Assembly (NCBI RefSeq): GCF_900107705.1 | Contig: NZ_FNRE01000009.1 | Location: 1-64,000, forward strand | Length of the DNA: 64,000 nt | Source of the DNA: Prevotella sp. tc2-28 | GTDB taxonomy: Bacteria > Bacteroidota > Bacteroidia > Bacteroidales > Bacteroidaceae | Reading direction: 5' to 3' | Part shown: positions 1-7,231 of the stretch, piece by piece | Numbering within the stretch: the stretch's first letter is position 1 | How the letters are laid out: the number at the start of each line of letters is the position of its first letter | Program-made: the position numbers and the translations under genes | The notes under the pieces: model-generated | Seen by the model: only the letters and a program-made list of their open reading frames with translations | Told to the model about the DNA's origin: nothing | Database searches by the model: none

Positions 1-313
1 GATGGCAGTACCAGCATTACGGATATTGCAGAAAACTACAAAGCCATGATATCATCCAAAGCATGTCAAGGAAAGGGAACTGCTTAGACAATGCTGTGGC
101 TGAGAATTTCTTTGGGATAATGAAGTCGGAACTGCTATATGCAGAAAACTTTGATTCCCCAGAAGAATTTATCAAGGCTTTAGAAGAATATATTGACTAT
201 TATAACAATAAAAGAATAAAAATCAAGTTAAATGGTATGAGTCCAGTACAATACAGAATGACTCAATTAAATACGTAAATGTTTAACCCGTCCAACTTCT
301 TGGGGTCACTTCA
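1..313 (+). mobile_element. IS3-family (IS150-type) insertion sequence, right end only
   Basis: The segment holds the 3' part of an IS3-family transposase, a short tail and a terminal repeat ending in ...GGGGTCACTTCA at 313. Read on the other strand that terminus begins TGAAGTGACCCC, a usual start for IS150-group ends. The left end and the rest of the transposase lie outside the window, so target duplication and intactness cannot be judged. Immediately to the right is the promoter of an ompH-like gene, so the element inserted just upstream of that gene's -33 box. In related genomes ompH is normally preceded by another ompH or bamA, so the IS probably separates former neighbours (inference). 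Confidence 0.85.
3..278 (+). CDS. IS3-family transposase OrfB, C-terminal fragment
   Basis: The reading frame is open from base 3 and continues off the left edge, so this is the last 91 or so codons of an integrase-core (rve, DDE) transposase. The visible block MSRKGNCLDNAVAENFFG is the diagnostic IS3/IS150 signature; its glutamate (in AEN) is the third residue of the DDE triad. It is followed by KSELLY and, near the end, YNNKRIK and MSPVQYR, the typical OrfB C-terminus. There is no frameshift or internal stop in the visible part. The first two catalytic aspartates lie outside the window. Confidence 0.9.
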   Translation, partial: WQYQHYGYCRKLQSHDIIQSMSRKGNCLDNAVAENFFGIMKSELLYAENFDSPEEFIKALEEYIDYYNNKRIKIKLNGMSPVQYRMTQLNT

Positions 314-377
314 AAGGTACTCACGCTCGGAAATGCTCAAATAAATTTGGCATTTCGCTCACTTATTCGTACCTTTG
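312..377 (+). promoter_or_regulatory. ompH promoter inside an imperfect dyad
   Basis: A Bacteroidetes-type promoter is visible: TTTG at 346-349, a 20-bp spacer, then TACCTTTG at 370-377, about 19 bp before the ATG at 396. The region is an imperfect inverted repeat: CAAAGGTAC (312-320) mirrors GTACCTTTG (369-377), and AAATGC (331-336) mirrors GCATTT (350-355). The leftmost CA of the dyad is the last two bases of the IS end, so the outer arm is partly supplied by the insertion. Confidence 0.7.
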
Positions 378-395
378 TCGGCGAATAACATAAAA

Positions 396-965
396 ATGAG
401 AACGATGAAGAAGATAATGATGATCCTCGTAACGCTTCTGGCAGGACTGACAACCTACGCACAGGAGCTGAATGCCGACAGCTTGACTGCTGTGATGAGA
501 TATGGTTTCCTGAGCTACGACTCGGTAATGGTAGCCATGCCCGAATATGCCGAAATGACCACCAGTATGGCAGAGTTGCGCAAGCAGTATGAGGCCGAAC
601 AGAAACGCGTGGAGGATGACTTCAACAAGAAATATGAGGAATTCCTGGACGGACAAGCCACTTATCCGAAGACCATCCTGCAAAAGCGCCAGAGCGAACT
701 GCAGGAAATTCTGGACAAGAACATAGCATTCAAGAAAGAGAGTCAGTTACTGCTTGACAATGCCGAGAAAAAACTGACAACGGAGATCATCAACATGATT
801 GACCAGGCTGTAAGCAGCGTTGCACAAGAAAACAAACTGGCTTTTGTATTAAACATGGATAAGGGTGCCGTTACTTATGTCAATCCCGCCCAAGGAATAG
901 ACATTACAGAGGCCGTAAAGAAAACGGTAACCAATAAACAAGAAACAATAAACGTTAAACAATAA
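396..965 (+). CDS. ompH: OmpH/Skp-family periplasmic chaperone
   Basis: About 189 residues with an N-terminal signal peptide (MRTMKKIMMILVTLLAGL, cleavage probably after TTYA-Q). The rest is a long charged helical region (about residues 60-120, rich in E, K, Q) typical of the Skp/OmpH tentacles that hold unfolded outer-membrane proteins in the periplasm. The frame is open from 375, but that start would lie inside the promoter -7 box (370-377); the ATG at 396, or 405 (MKK), fits better. It is followed 4 bp later by murI, an arrangement common in Bacteroidales. Any upstream bamA/ompH partner has been displaced by the IS element. Confidence 0.88.
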   Translation: MRTMKKIMMILVTLLAGLTTYAQELNADSLTAVMRYGFLSYDSVMVAMPEYAEMTTSMAELRKQYEAEQKRVEDDFNKKYEEFLDGQATYPKTILQKRQSELQEILDKNIAFKKESQLLLDNAEKKLTTEIINMIDQAVSSVAQENKLAFVLNMDKGAVTYVNPAQGIDITEAVKKTVTNKQETINVKQ

Positions 966-969
966 GATC

Positions 970-1809
970 ATGGCAGTTCTCCCCAGCGAACCAGGTCCGA
1001 TTGGCATCTTCGACAGTGGATACGGCGGATTGACCATTCTGCATGGCATTCGACAGTTGCTTCCCCAATACGACTACTTGTATCTGGGCGACAATGCCCG
1101 TGCGCCCTACGGAACACGCTCATTCGATGTGGTGTATGAGTTTACGCGCCAAGCGGTAACACGCCTGTTTGAAATGGGGTGTCACCTGGTCATTCTGGGG
1201 TGTAACACGGCTTCGGCAAAGGCCCTGCGCACCATTCAGGAGAACGACCTGCCTAACCTGGACCCCAACCGGCGCGTGTTAGGCATCATCCGTCCAACGG
1301 CAGAAGTCATCGGTCAGCTGACGCATTCTCGTCACGTTGGCATCTTTGCCACAGAGGGTACTATCAAGAGTGAGTCGTACAATCTGGAGATTCACAAACT
1401 GTTCCCGGACATACAAGTAAGCGGTGTCGCCTGTCCCTTCTGGGTTCCATTGGTAGAGTACAACGAGGCAGACTCGCCGGGTGCCGATTACTTTGTGAAG
1501 AAGCGTATCGACCAGTTGATGCGCTTAGACCCAGACATCGACACGATTATCTTAGGTTGTACACACTACCCGCTCCTACTGCCGAAGATTCACAAATACA
1601 CACCTCGTGGCATCCGCATCGTGTCACAGGGTGAGTACGTGGCAGGAGCATTGCAACGCTATTTCGTCCATCATCCCGCCATAGAGGAGCGTTGCACAAA
1701 GGGCGGACACGTTCACTACCTGACCACTGAGAACCCCGAGAAGTTCAAGGAGTCAGCGCAAATCTTCCTCCACGAGCCTGTAGAGGTGGATAACATCACA
1801 CTTGCTTAG
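970..1809 (+). CDS. murI: Glutamate racemase
   Basis: 279 residues. It interconverts L- and D-glutamate to supply D-Glu for peptidoglycan, in the cytoplasm and without a cofactor. The two catalytic cysteines are present: C78 in GCNTASA and C197 in LGCTHYPLL. The N-terminal IFDSGYGGLTIL block carries the substrate-binding Asp/Ser. Length is close to the family norm. It lies 4 bp after ompH and is probably co-transcribed with it. The 3' end converges on the RNase R gene with only 15 bp between. Confidence 0.97.
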   Translation: MAVLPSEPGPIGIFDSGYGGLTILHGIRQLLPQYDYLYLGDNARAPYGTRSFDVVYEFTRQAVTRLFEMGCHLVILGCNTASAKALRTIQENDLPNLDPNRRVLGIIRPTAEVIGQLTHSRHVGIFATEGTIKSESYNLEIHKLFPDIQVSGVACPFWVPLVEYNEADSPGADYFVKKRIDQLMRLDPDIDTIILGCTHYPLLLPKIHKYTPRGIRIVSQGEYVAGALQRYFVHHPAIEERCTKGGHVHYLTTENPEKFKESAQIFLHEPVEVDNITLA

Positions 1810-1824
1810 CAAAACGGCTGAGAA

Positions 1825-3978
1825 CTAGTCAGCAATGGTAAAGTCGAGCTGACGTTTCTCCAAGTTGGCACGCGCCACCTTGATACGCACAGCGTCGCCC
1901 AACTGATACTTATGATGATGGCGACGGCCTACCAGACAGTAGTTGCGCTCGTCGAAGTCATAGTAGTCATCATCCAAGTCGCGCATGGGCACCATGCCTT
2001 CGCAGTGGTTCTCGTCTATCTCGCAATAGATGCCATACGACTGAATGCCGGAGATATGGGCATCGTACTCGTTACCGATCTTGTCTTCCATGAACTCCAC
2101 CATCTTGTATTTGATAGAGTCGCGCTCAGCCTGCTGGGCAACCTGCTCCATGTCGGAACAATGCTCGCACAGCTCTTCATACTTTTCCTGATTAGCCGAA
2201 CGACCTCCGTCCTGATACTTGGTGAGCAGACGGTGTACCATCGTGTCGGGATAACGGCGGATGGGTGACGTGAAGTGGGTGTAATATTCGAAAGCCAGTC
2301 CGTAGTGTCCGATGTTATGGGTAGAATACTTGGCCTTCATCATCGCACGCAATGCCACGGTCTCTATCAGCTTCTGCTCTTTCTTGCCCTGACAGTCCTC
2401 CATCAGCGTGTTCAGCGAACGGGAAATGGCCCCCTTCGTACCACTGGTCTTCATCTTGTAGCCGAACTTCACCACAAACTCACGCAGGGTTTCCAGTTTG
2501 GTGGGGTCTGGCTGGTCATGGATACGGTATGGCAGCGTCTTGGCTTTTGACGGCTGACCTTTACCAGCTGGTTTCTTAGCCTTACCGATACTTTCCGCTA
2601 CGGTACGGTTGGCCAACAGCATGAACTCCTCAATGAGTTGGGTAGCATCATTCGACTTCTTGAAATAGGCACGGACAGGTTTTCCGTTCTCATCAATGTC
2701 AAAGTGAAGCTCCTCACGGTCAAACTTCACGGCACCGCCCTTGAAACGCTTCTCACGCAATTTCTTGGCCAAGCGGTCGAGGGTACGAAGTTCATTGGCA
2801 TAGTCGCCGTCCTTGCCCATTAGGATATCCTGTACCTCCTCGTACGCGTACCTTCTATTACTCTTGATCACCGTGTGAGCAATATGATAGCTCTTGACAT
2901 TGGCTTCTTCGTCCAACGTGAAGATAACACTATAACAGAGTTTCTCCTCGTCGGGACGCAGCGAACAAATGAAATTACAGAGGCGCTCGGGGAGCATCGG
3001 TATGGTACGGTCGACCAGATAGACACTAGTGGCACGCTTCACGGCCTCTTTGTCGATGATAGAGCCCTCCTTGACATAATGGCTGACATCAGCGATATGT
3101 ACACCGACCTCGTACTTTCCGTTTGCGATGGGACGAAAACTCAGTGCATCGTCAAAGTCCTTAGCATCCTTGGGGTCGATGGTACAGGTAAACACCTCAC
3201 GGAAGTCCTCACGACGACTTATCTCCTCCGGGGTAATGCCTGGTTCAATCTTCTCGGCAGCCTCTTCAACCTGTTTCGGATACTTGTAAGGCAGTCCGTA
3301 TTGAGCCAGGATGGCATGCATCTCCACATTGTTGTCGCCCTCTTTACCCAGCACGTCAATCACTTCACCCACGATATTCTTGGAATCCTTCGAAGGCCAC
3401 TGCGTAATCTTGACGACAGCCTTCTCGCCGGTCTTTCCGCCTTTCAGCTTCTTTTTCGGTATCAAGATATCATGCACGAAGATGTTACCCTCAGTCACCA
3501 GGAAGGCATAGTCCTTCTCCACCTTCAGTTTACCAACAGCCTGGTCCATCTTGTGCGAGAGGATCTCAACCACCATCGCTTCCTTGATATGACGCTCACG
3601 GCGAGCCATCATAGCAACCTTCACACGGTCGCCGTTCAGTGCGAACATGGAGTTACGTTCCGAAACGAAGATAGGCTTTCCGCCATCGTCAGGCTGGAAA
3701 GAATTCTTGCCGTTGGCCTTTCGGATAAAAGTACCTTCCTGCACCTGCGTCTTCAGATTCAACCGATAGGAATTATCAGAAGCCTTGGTGAGAAAGTCGT
3801 CCCACGCCATCTGATCCATCAGGTCGACAGCCATCATCTTGACGGGATGCGTATCGAACTTCAACGCTTTGAATATCTGCTTTAACGAGAATGTCTCATT
3901 GGGATTCTGCTGAAACAATGTCTGGAGCATTTCCGCAATCTGTTTCTTGTTCAGTCGTTTGCCTTTTCCTTTACTCAT
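1825..3978 (-). CDS. rnr: Ribonuclease R (RNB-family 3'-5' exoribonuclease)
   Basis: 717 residues, cytoplasmic, degrading structured RNA processively from 3' ends. An N-terminal winged-helix-like segment (first 70 or so residues) is followed by cold-shock/OB domains, then the RNB catalytic domain with TIDPKDAKDFDDALSF, which supplies the metal-binding aspartates, and RYPDTMVHR near its end. The S1 domain at the C-terminus (DAHISGIQSYGIYCEI) binds RNA. A lysine-rich start (MSKGKGKRLNKK) is usual. The start at 3978 lies about 30 bp downstream of a minus-strand -7 box. The long open frames on the opposite strand are shadows of this gene. Confidence 0.96.
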   Translation of the reverse strand: MSKGKGKRLNKKQIAEMLQTLFQQNPNETFSLKQIFKALKFDTHPVKMMAVDLMDQMAWDDFLTKASDNSYRLNLKTQVQEGTFIRKANGKNSFQPDDGGKPIFVSERNSMFALNGDRVKVAMMARRERHIKEAMVVEILSHKMDQAVGKLKVEKDYAFLVTEGNIFVHDILIPKKKLKGGKTGEKAVVKITQWPSKDSKNIVGEVIDVLGKEGDNNVEMHAILAQYGLPYKYPKQVEEAAEKIEPGITPEEISRREDFREVFTCTIDPKDAKDFDDALSFRPIANGKYEVGVHIADVSHYVKEGSIIDKEAVKRATSVYLVDRTIPMLPERLCNFICSLRPDEEKLCYSVIFTLDEEANVKSYHIAHTVIKSNRRYAYEEVQDILMGKDGDYANELRTLDRLAKKLREKRFKGGAVKFDREELHFDIDENGKPVRAYFKKSNDATQLIEEFMLLANRTVAESIGKAKKPAGKGQPSKAKTLPYRIHDQPDPTKLETLREFVVKFGYKMKTSGTKGAISRSLNTLMEDCQGKKEQKLIETVALRAMMKAKYSTHNIGHYGLAFEYYTHFTSPIRRYPDTMVHRLLTKYQDGGRSANQEKYEELCEHCSDMEQVAQQAERDSIKYKMVEFMEDKIGNEYDAHISGIQSYGIYCEIDENHCEGMVPMRDLDDDYYDFDERNYCLVGRRHHHKYQLGDAVRIKVARANLEKRQLDFTIAD

Positions 3979-4007
3979 AGTATATCATGTTTTTAGTATT
4001 CTAAGCG

Positions 4008-4015
4008 CAAAGATA
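4008..4015 (-). promoter_or_regulatory. rnr promoter -7 box
   Basis: CAAAGATA on the plus strand is TATCTTTG on the minus strand, the Bacteroidetes -7 element, about 30 bp before the rnr ATG. No clear TTTG is visible at -33: that region falls inside the 7-bp tandem array at 4022-4056. Confidence 0.6.
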
Positions 4016-4021
4016 AGAAAT

Positions 4022-4056
4022 AATTATGAATTATGAATTATAAATTATGAATTATT
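4022..4056. repeat. Five tandem 7-bp units (AATTATG) between divergent promoters
   Basis: Units are AATTATG, AATTATG, AATTATA, AATTATG and AATTATT, with no gaps. The array fills the space between the minus-strand -7 box of rnr and the plus-strand -7 box of the next gene, and covers the -33 region of both. Similar period-7 arrays occur at five other places in this window. Confidence 0.85.
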
Positions 4057-4059
4057 TTA

Positions 4060-4067
4060 TACCTTTG
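4060..4067 (+). promoter_or_regulatory. -7 box directly before the ATG (near-leaderless)
   Basis: TACCTTTG ends only 5 bp before the ATG at 4073. With transcription starting a few bases after the box, the mRNA would carry almost no 5' leader. No TTTG is present at the -33 distance, which lies in the 7-bp repeats. Confidence 0.55.
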
Positions 4068-4072
4068 CACCC

Positions 4073-5077
4073 ATGAATCCGAAAATACTCATTACAGGGG
4101 CCAGTGGTTTCATTGGTTCTTTCATCGTGGAGGAAGCACTCAGACAGGGCTTTGAGACATGGGCAGCCATCAGGAAAAGTAGTTCGAAAGCCTTCCTGCA
4201 GGATGAGCGCATCCATTTCATCGAGCTGAACCTCTCGTCGGAAGAACAGCTACATGAACAGTTGAAAGACCTGCAGTTCGACTATGTGGTACATGCTGCG
4301 GGTGTAACCAAATGCCTGCATCCAGAGGATTTCTTCCGCATCAACACCGAAGGCACGAAGAACCTGGTGCGCGCCCTGCTCGACTTGCAGATGCCCCTGA
4401 AACGCTTTGTCTATATCAGTTCATTGAGCATCATGGGGGCTATCCGCGAAGAACAACCCTATCGCGAAATCAACGAGCGCGACAAGGCACAGCCTAACAC
4501 GGCCTACGGTAAAAGCAAGCTAGAAGCCGAGCAATGGCTGGATTCGCAAAAGGAGAAATTGTTTCCGTATGTGATCCTTAGGCCCACAGGCGTCTATGGT
4601 CCTCGTGAGCGCGACTATTTCATGATGTTCAAGAGTATTCAGGCACATACCGACTTCGCCGTAGGATACAAACAGCAAGACATCACGTTCGTTTACGTCA
4701 CAGACGTCGTGCAGGCCGTATTCCTAGCTTTAGAGAAAGGAGAAACCGGTCGCAGATATTTCTTGTCAGACGGTGAAGTCTACCAGTCGAGCACGTTCAG
4801 CGACCTGATACGCAAGGAACTGGGCAACCCCTGGTGGATTCGTATCACGGCTCCTTTGTGGCTGCTTCGCATCATCACATTCTGTGGTGACCGCATCGGA
4901 CACATGACGGGGAAGATAACCGCATTGAACAATGACAAATACCATATTATGAAACAGCGTAACTGGCGGTGCGACATTGAACCCGCCAGACAAGAACTGG
5001 GCTTCGAGCCTCAGGTTCAGTTGGCAGAAGGCGTGCGCCGTTGCGTAGCATGGTATAAGAAGAATAAATGGCTTTGA
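4073..5077 (+). CDS. NAD(P)-dependent epimerase/reductase (extended SDR family)
   Basis: 334 residues. The N-terminal Rossmann fold shows ITGASGFIGSFIVEEA (GxxGxxG, residues 6-21). The catalytic YxxxK is AYGKSK, with the SDR serine in VYISSLS upstream. The C-terminal half is the variable substrate domain. Substrate cannot be read from sequence. The next gene, 3 bp on, is an AUR1-like PAP2 enzyme. In sphingolipid-making bacteria an SDR of this broad type (eCerR in Caulobacter) reduces a ceramide precursor, so a role in sphingolipid or other lipid head-group synthesis is a reasonable inference. A nucleotide-sugar epimerase is the alternative. Confidence 0.8.
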   Translation: MNPKILITGASGFIGSFIVEEALRQGFETWAAIRKSSSKAFLQDERIHFIELNLSSEEQLHEQLKDLQFDYVVHAAGVTKCLHPEDFFRINTEGTKNLVRALLDLQMPLKRFVYISSLSIMGAIREEQPYREINERDKAQPNTAYGKSKLEAEQWLDSQKEKLFPYVILRPTGVYGPRERDYFMMFKSIQAHTDFAVGYKQQDITFVYVTDVVQAVFLALEKGETGRRYFLSDGEVYQSSTFSDLIRKELGNPWWIRITAPLWLLRIITFCGDRIGHMTGKITALNNDKYHIMKQRNWRCDIEPARQELGFEPQVQLAEGVRRCVAWYKKNKWL

Positions 5078-5080
5078 AAA

Positions 5081-6034
5081 TTGAAGATTAAGGACTTATT
5101 CATCATCGAGAAGAAACCTCAGCGCGGACTGCTGGCAGTGGAATGGATCACCATGAGCTACATGGTGTTTACGTTGCTGATGATGCTTTTCATGTGGACC
5201 AAGCTGGTCAATCCCGAACCCATGCTCTGGGGGCGTTTCCAATATACTGCAGTGACATTGGCCATGTGGGTAGTGTACAGGATGGTACCCTGCAGGCTGA
5301 CCATGCTGGCTCGCATCATCGCTCAGATGGCTTTCTTGGGATGGTGGTACCCTGACACCTACGAACTGAACCGCTTGCTGCCCAATTTGGACTATGTGTT
5401 TGCCCAATGGGAACAAAATCTGTTTGGTTGTCAGCCATCATTGCTCTTCTCTCAGGTAGTTCCCTACGGGTGGTTCTCGGAACTGATGTGCCTGGGATAT
5501 GTGTCGTACTTCCCCCTCATTGCCACGATTACCCTCTACTATTTTTTTAAGCGATACAAAGAGTTCCAACTGGCTACCTTTGTCATCCTGACATCTTTCT
5601 TTATCTATTACTTTATCTTCATCCTACTGCCCGTCACAGGACCTCAGTTCTATTACCTGGCTGTTGGTACGGATAAGATAGCTGCAGGCATCTTCCCCCA
5701 TCTCGGTGACTGGTTTCTGACGCACTCAGAGCGTATGGCAGCCCCCGGATGGAATGAAGGATTCTTCTACCACCTATTGGACATCACCCACGATGCAGGC
5801 GAACGACCGACAGCAGCATTCCCCAGCAGTCATGTCGGTGTCACCACCGTCCTGATGATGTTAGCCCTTCGCACACGCAGTCGCAGGCTCTTCTTCGGCA
5901 TGTTACCATTCTATCTATTGATGTGTCTTTCTACCGTTTACATCTACGCCCATTACGCCATCGACGCTATAGCCGGACTTATTACTGGCATTTTATTATA
6001 CTATATCTTGTGCTTCTGCTACAAAAAGACATAA
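5081..6034 (+). CDS. PAP2-superfamily membrane enzyme, AUR1/inositolphosphotransferase-like
   Basis: About 317 residues with around six hydrophobic segments. PAP2 motifs are FPSSHVGVTT (phosphatase C2) and STVYIYAHYAIDAIAG (C3, with catalytic His and Asp). The latter resembles PAP2_3/AUR1-type phosphotransferases more than classical lipid phosphatases because the usual Arg after Ser is missing. Likely role: transfer or removal of a phosphorylated head group on a membrane lipid. The start is TTG at 5081, 3 bp after the previous stop and in the same frame, so the two genes are separated by one UGA codon; the first internal ATG would remove the conserved N-terminus. The stop overlaps the end of a candidate minus-strand terminator. 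Confidence 0.78.
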   Translation: MKIKDLFIIEKKPQRGLLAVEWITMSYMVFTLLMMLFMWTKLVNPEPMLWGRFQYTAVTLAMWVVYRMVPCRLTMLARIIAQMAFLGWWYPDTYELNRLLPNLDYVFAQWEQNLFGCQPSLLFSQVVPYGWFSELMCLGYVSYFPLIATITLYYFFKRYKEFQLATFVILTSFFIYYFIFILLPVTGPQFYYLAVGTDKIAAGIFPHLGDWFLTHSERMAAPGWNEGFFYHLLDITHDAGERPTAAFPSSHVGVTTVLMMLALRTRSRRLFFGMLPFYLLMCLSTVYIYAHYAIDAIAGLITGILLYYILCFCYKKT

Positions 6035-6098
6035 AAAAATGGGGCTCCGCTGAACCCCTAACCTTTGTTAACCTTAAATCTAATACTATGAAAAACAC
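6033..6098 (-). ncRNA. Candidate small RNA of about 65 nt with its own promoter and terminator
   Basis: On the minus strand a -7 box (TATCTTTG, 6110-6103) is followed about 45 nt later by a strong intrinsic terminator: GGGGTTC-AGCG-GAGCCCC (7-bp stem with one G-U pair, 4-nt loop, 6058-6041) and then ATTTTTTT (6040-6033). No open reading frame of note lies between. The plus-strand reading of the same DNA has a near-consensus AACCTTTG (6060-6067) and a 7-codon frame at 6088-6111, so a divergent leader is an alternative. Function unknown. Confidence 0.5.
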
Positions 6099-6102
6099 AT
6101 TG

Positions 6103-6110
6103 CAAAGATA
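6103..6110 (-). promoter_or_regulatory. -7 box for the candidate small RNA
   Basis: CAAAGATA on plus reads TATCTTTG on minus. The -33 site shows CAAG (6130-6133) instead of the ideal CAAA, 19 bp away, so the match is good but not perfect. Confidence 0.45.
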
Positions 6111-6212
6111 AGTTTTTTAGGGGAAACTCCAAGAAATCGCCTCCCGAAAATAGTGTCCACATCACACTTTCTTGACTTAAATCAAGCAAAAATTAAAGTT
6201 TTTTGCCGAAAA

Positions 6213-6244
6213 TTTGGTCGTCAACAAAAAAATCACTACCTTTG
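6213..6244 (+). promoter_or_regulatory. greA promoter
   Basis: TTTG at 6213-6216, 20-bp spacer, TACCTTTG at 6237-6244: a full match to the Bacteroidetes consensus. It predicts a transcript start near 6250, so greA has a leader of about 120 nt, long for this window. Confidence 0.75.
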
Positions 6245-6274
6245 CAAACGAAAATAGGACATAGAGAGATTCAG

Positions 6275-6324
6275 GGATTCCGACGATAAGATGGGTCGGA
6301 ATTCTTTTATTTTTTACGTCCGAC
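6275..6324 (+). promoter_or_regulatory. Terminator/antiterminator-like structure in the greA leader
   Basis: GGATTCCGAC (6275-6284) pairs with GTCGGAATTC (6295-6304) to give a 10-bp stem (one G-U) with a 10-nt loop, followed by TTTTATTTTTT (6305-6315), a textbook intrinsic terminator inside the leader. Directly after the U-run, TCCGAC (6319-6324) can pair with the same GTCGGA (6295-6300), which would break the terminator. The two pairings are mutually exclusive. The arrangement would let most transcripts stop as a short RNA of about 65 nt unless an alternative fold forms. Confidence 0.55.
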
Positions 6325-6328
6325 TTAA

Positions 6329-6370
6329 AATTGTAAATAGAAAAAGTAAAATAGTAAATTGTAAAAGTAT
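6329..6370. repeat. Six degenerate 7-bp units before the greA start
   Basis: Units AATTGTA, AATAGAA, AAAGTAA, AATAGTA, AATTGTA and AAAGTAT run without gaps up to the ATG at 6369. The same frame is open upstream, so an apparent N-terminal extension (KIVNRKSKIVNCKS) is an artefact of the repeat. Confidence 0.7.
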
Positions 6371-6836
6371 GGCTTACATGTCACAAGAAGGCTATGACAA
6401 ACTCATAGCCGAACTGCACCGCCTAGAAGCGGTAGAACGCCCCAAAGCCTCAGCAGCTATTGCAGAGGCACGTGAGAAAGGCGACCTTAGTGAGAACAGC
6501 GAGTATGATGCCGCCAAGGAGGCACAGGCTCATTTGGAAGATAAGATCAATCGTCTGAAAGCGACCATTTCAGAAGCCAAGATTGTAGACACCTCCCGCC
6601 TGAGCACCGACTGCGTTCAGATTCTGACCAAAGTGGAGATGACCAACTTGACCACCAAGGCCAAGATGTCATACACCATCGTCAGTGAGAACGAGGCTGA
6701 CCTGCGTGCAGGCAAAATCTCTATCAAAACCCCGATTGCACAGGGACTGCTGGGTAAGAAGGTAGGCGACGAGGTAGAAATCACCATTCCTCGTGGCACC
6801 ATCAAACTGCGTATCGAGAACATCTCAATTGCATAA
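6369..6836 (+). CDS. greA: Transcription elongation factor GreA
   Basis: 155 residues, the usual GreA size. GreA enters the RNA polymerase secondary channel and stimulates cleavage of backtracked RNA. The N-terminal coiled coil carries the signature EAREKGDLSENSEYDAA, which holds the acidic tip; the C-terminal FKBP-like domain ends in GTIKLRIENISIA. The frame extends upstream to 6291, but those 26 codons are repeat sequence; the ATG at 6369 (MAYMSQEGYD) matches the family. It is followed 2 bp later by a HIT-family gene. The leader holds a possible attenuator. Confidence 0.96.
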   Translation: MAYMSQEGYDKLIAELHRLEAVERPKASAAIAEAREKGDLSENSEYDAAKEAQAHLEDKINRLKATISEAKIVDTSRLSTDCVQILTKVEMTNLTTKAKMSYTIVSENEADLRAGKISIKTPIAQGLLGKKVGDEVEITIPRGTIKLRIENISIA

Positions 6837-6838
6837 TT

Positions 6839-7231
6839 ATGGATATATTCAGTAAGATTGCTGCCGGTGAGATTCCCAGCTATAAGTGTGCGGAGAACGA
6901 CGAGTTCTATGCTTTCCTAGACATCAATCCTCTGGTAAAAGGTCACACATTGGTCATTCCGCGTCGTGAGGTAGACTACTTCTTCGATATGGACGACGAT
7001 GAGCTGGCCCGCTATCAGCAGTTTGCCAAGCGCGTAGCCATTGCCATCAAGAAGGCCTTCCCCTGCAAGAAAGTCGCCCAAGTGGTACTTGGATTGGAAG
7101 TGGCTCATGCCCACATCCACCTTATTCCCATGCAGAGTGAGGCCGACGCCGACTTCCGTCGCGAGAAACTGAAGCTGACCGAAGAAGAGTTCAAGGAGAT
7201 TGCCGACAAGATTCAAAAAGCATTTGTATGA
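6839..7231 (+). CDS. HIT-family nucleotide-binding protein (Hint-like)
   Basis: 130 residues. The histidine triad is HAHIHLI near residue 96, the active site of this purine nucleotide hydrolase/transferase family; the N-terminus (DIFSKIAAGEIPSYK) is typical of Hint proteins. Soluble and cytoplasmic. Biological substrate in bacteria is poorly known. It sits between greA and a polysaccharide deacetylase, overlapping the latter by 4 bp (ATGA), so translation is probably coupled. Confidence 0.93.
   Translation: MDIFSKIAAGEIPSYKCAENDEFYAFLDINPLVKGHTLVIPRREVDYFFDMDDDELARYQQFAKRVAIAIKKAFPCKKVAQVVLGLEVAHAHIHLIPMQSEADADFRREKLKLTEEEFKEIADKIQKAFV

Noticed and set aside
2875-3885. 336-codon open frame antisense to rnr
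   Set aside because: It lies wholly inside the RNase R gene, has no recognisable domain, and no promoter or start context; a shadow of codon bias.
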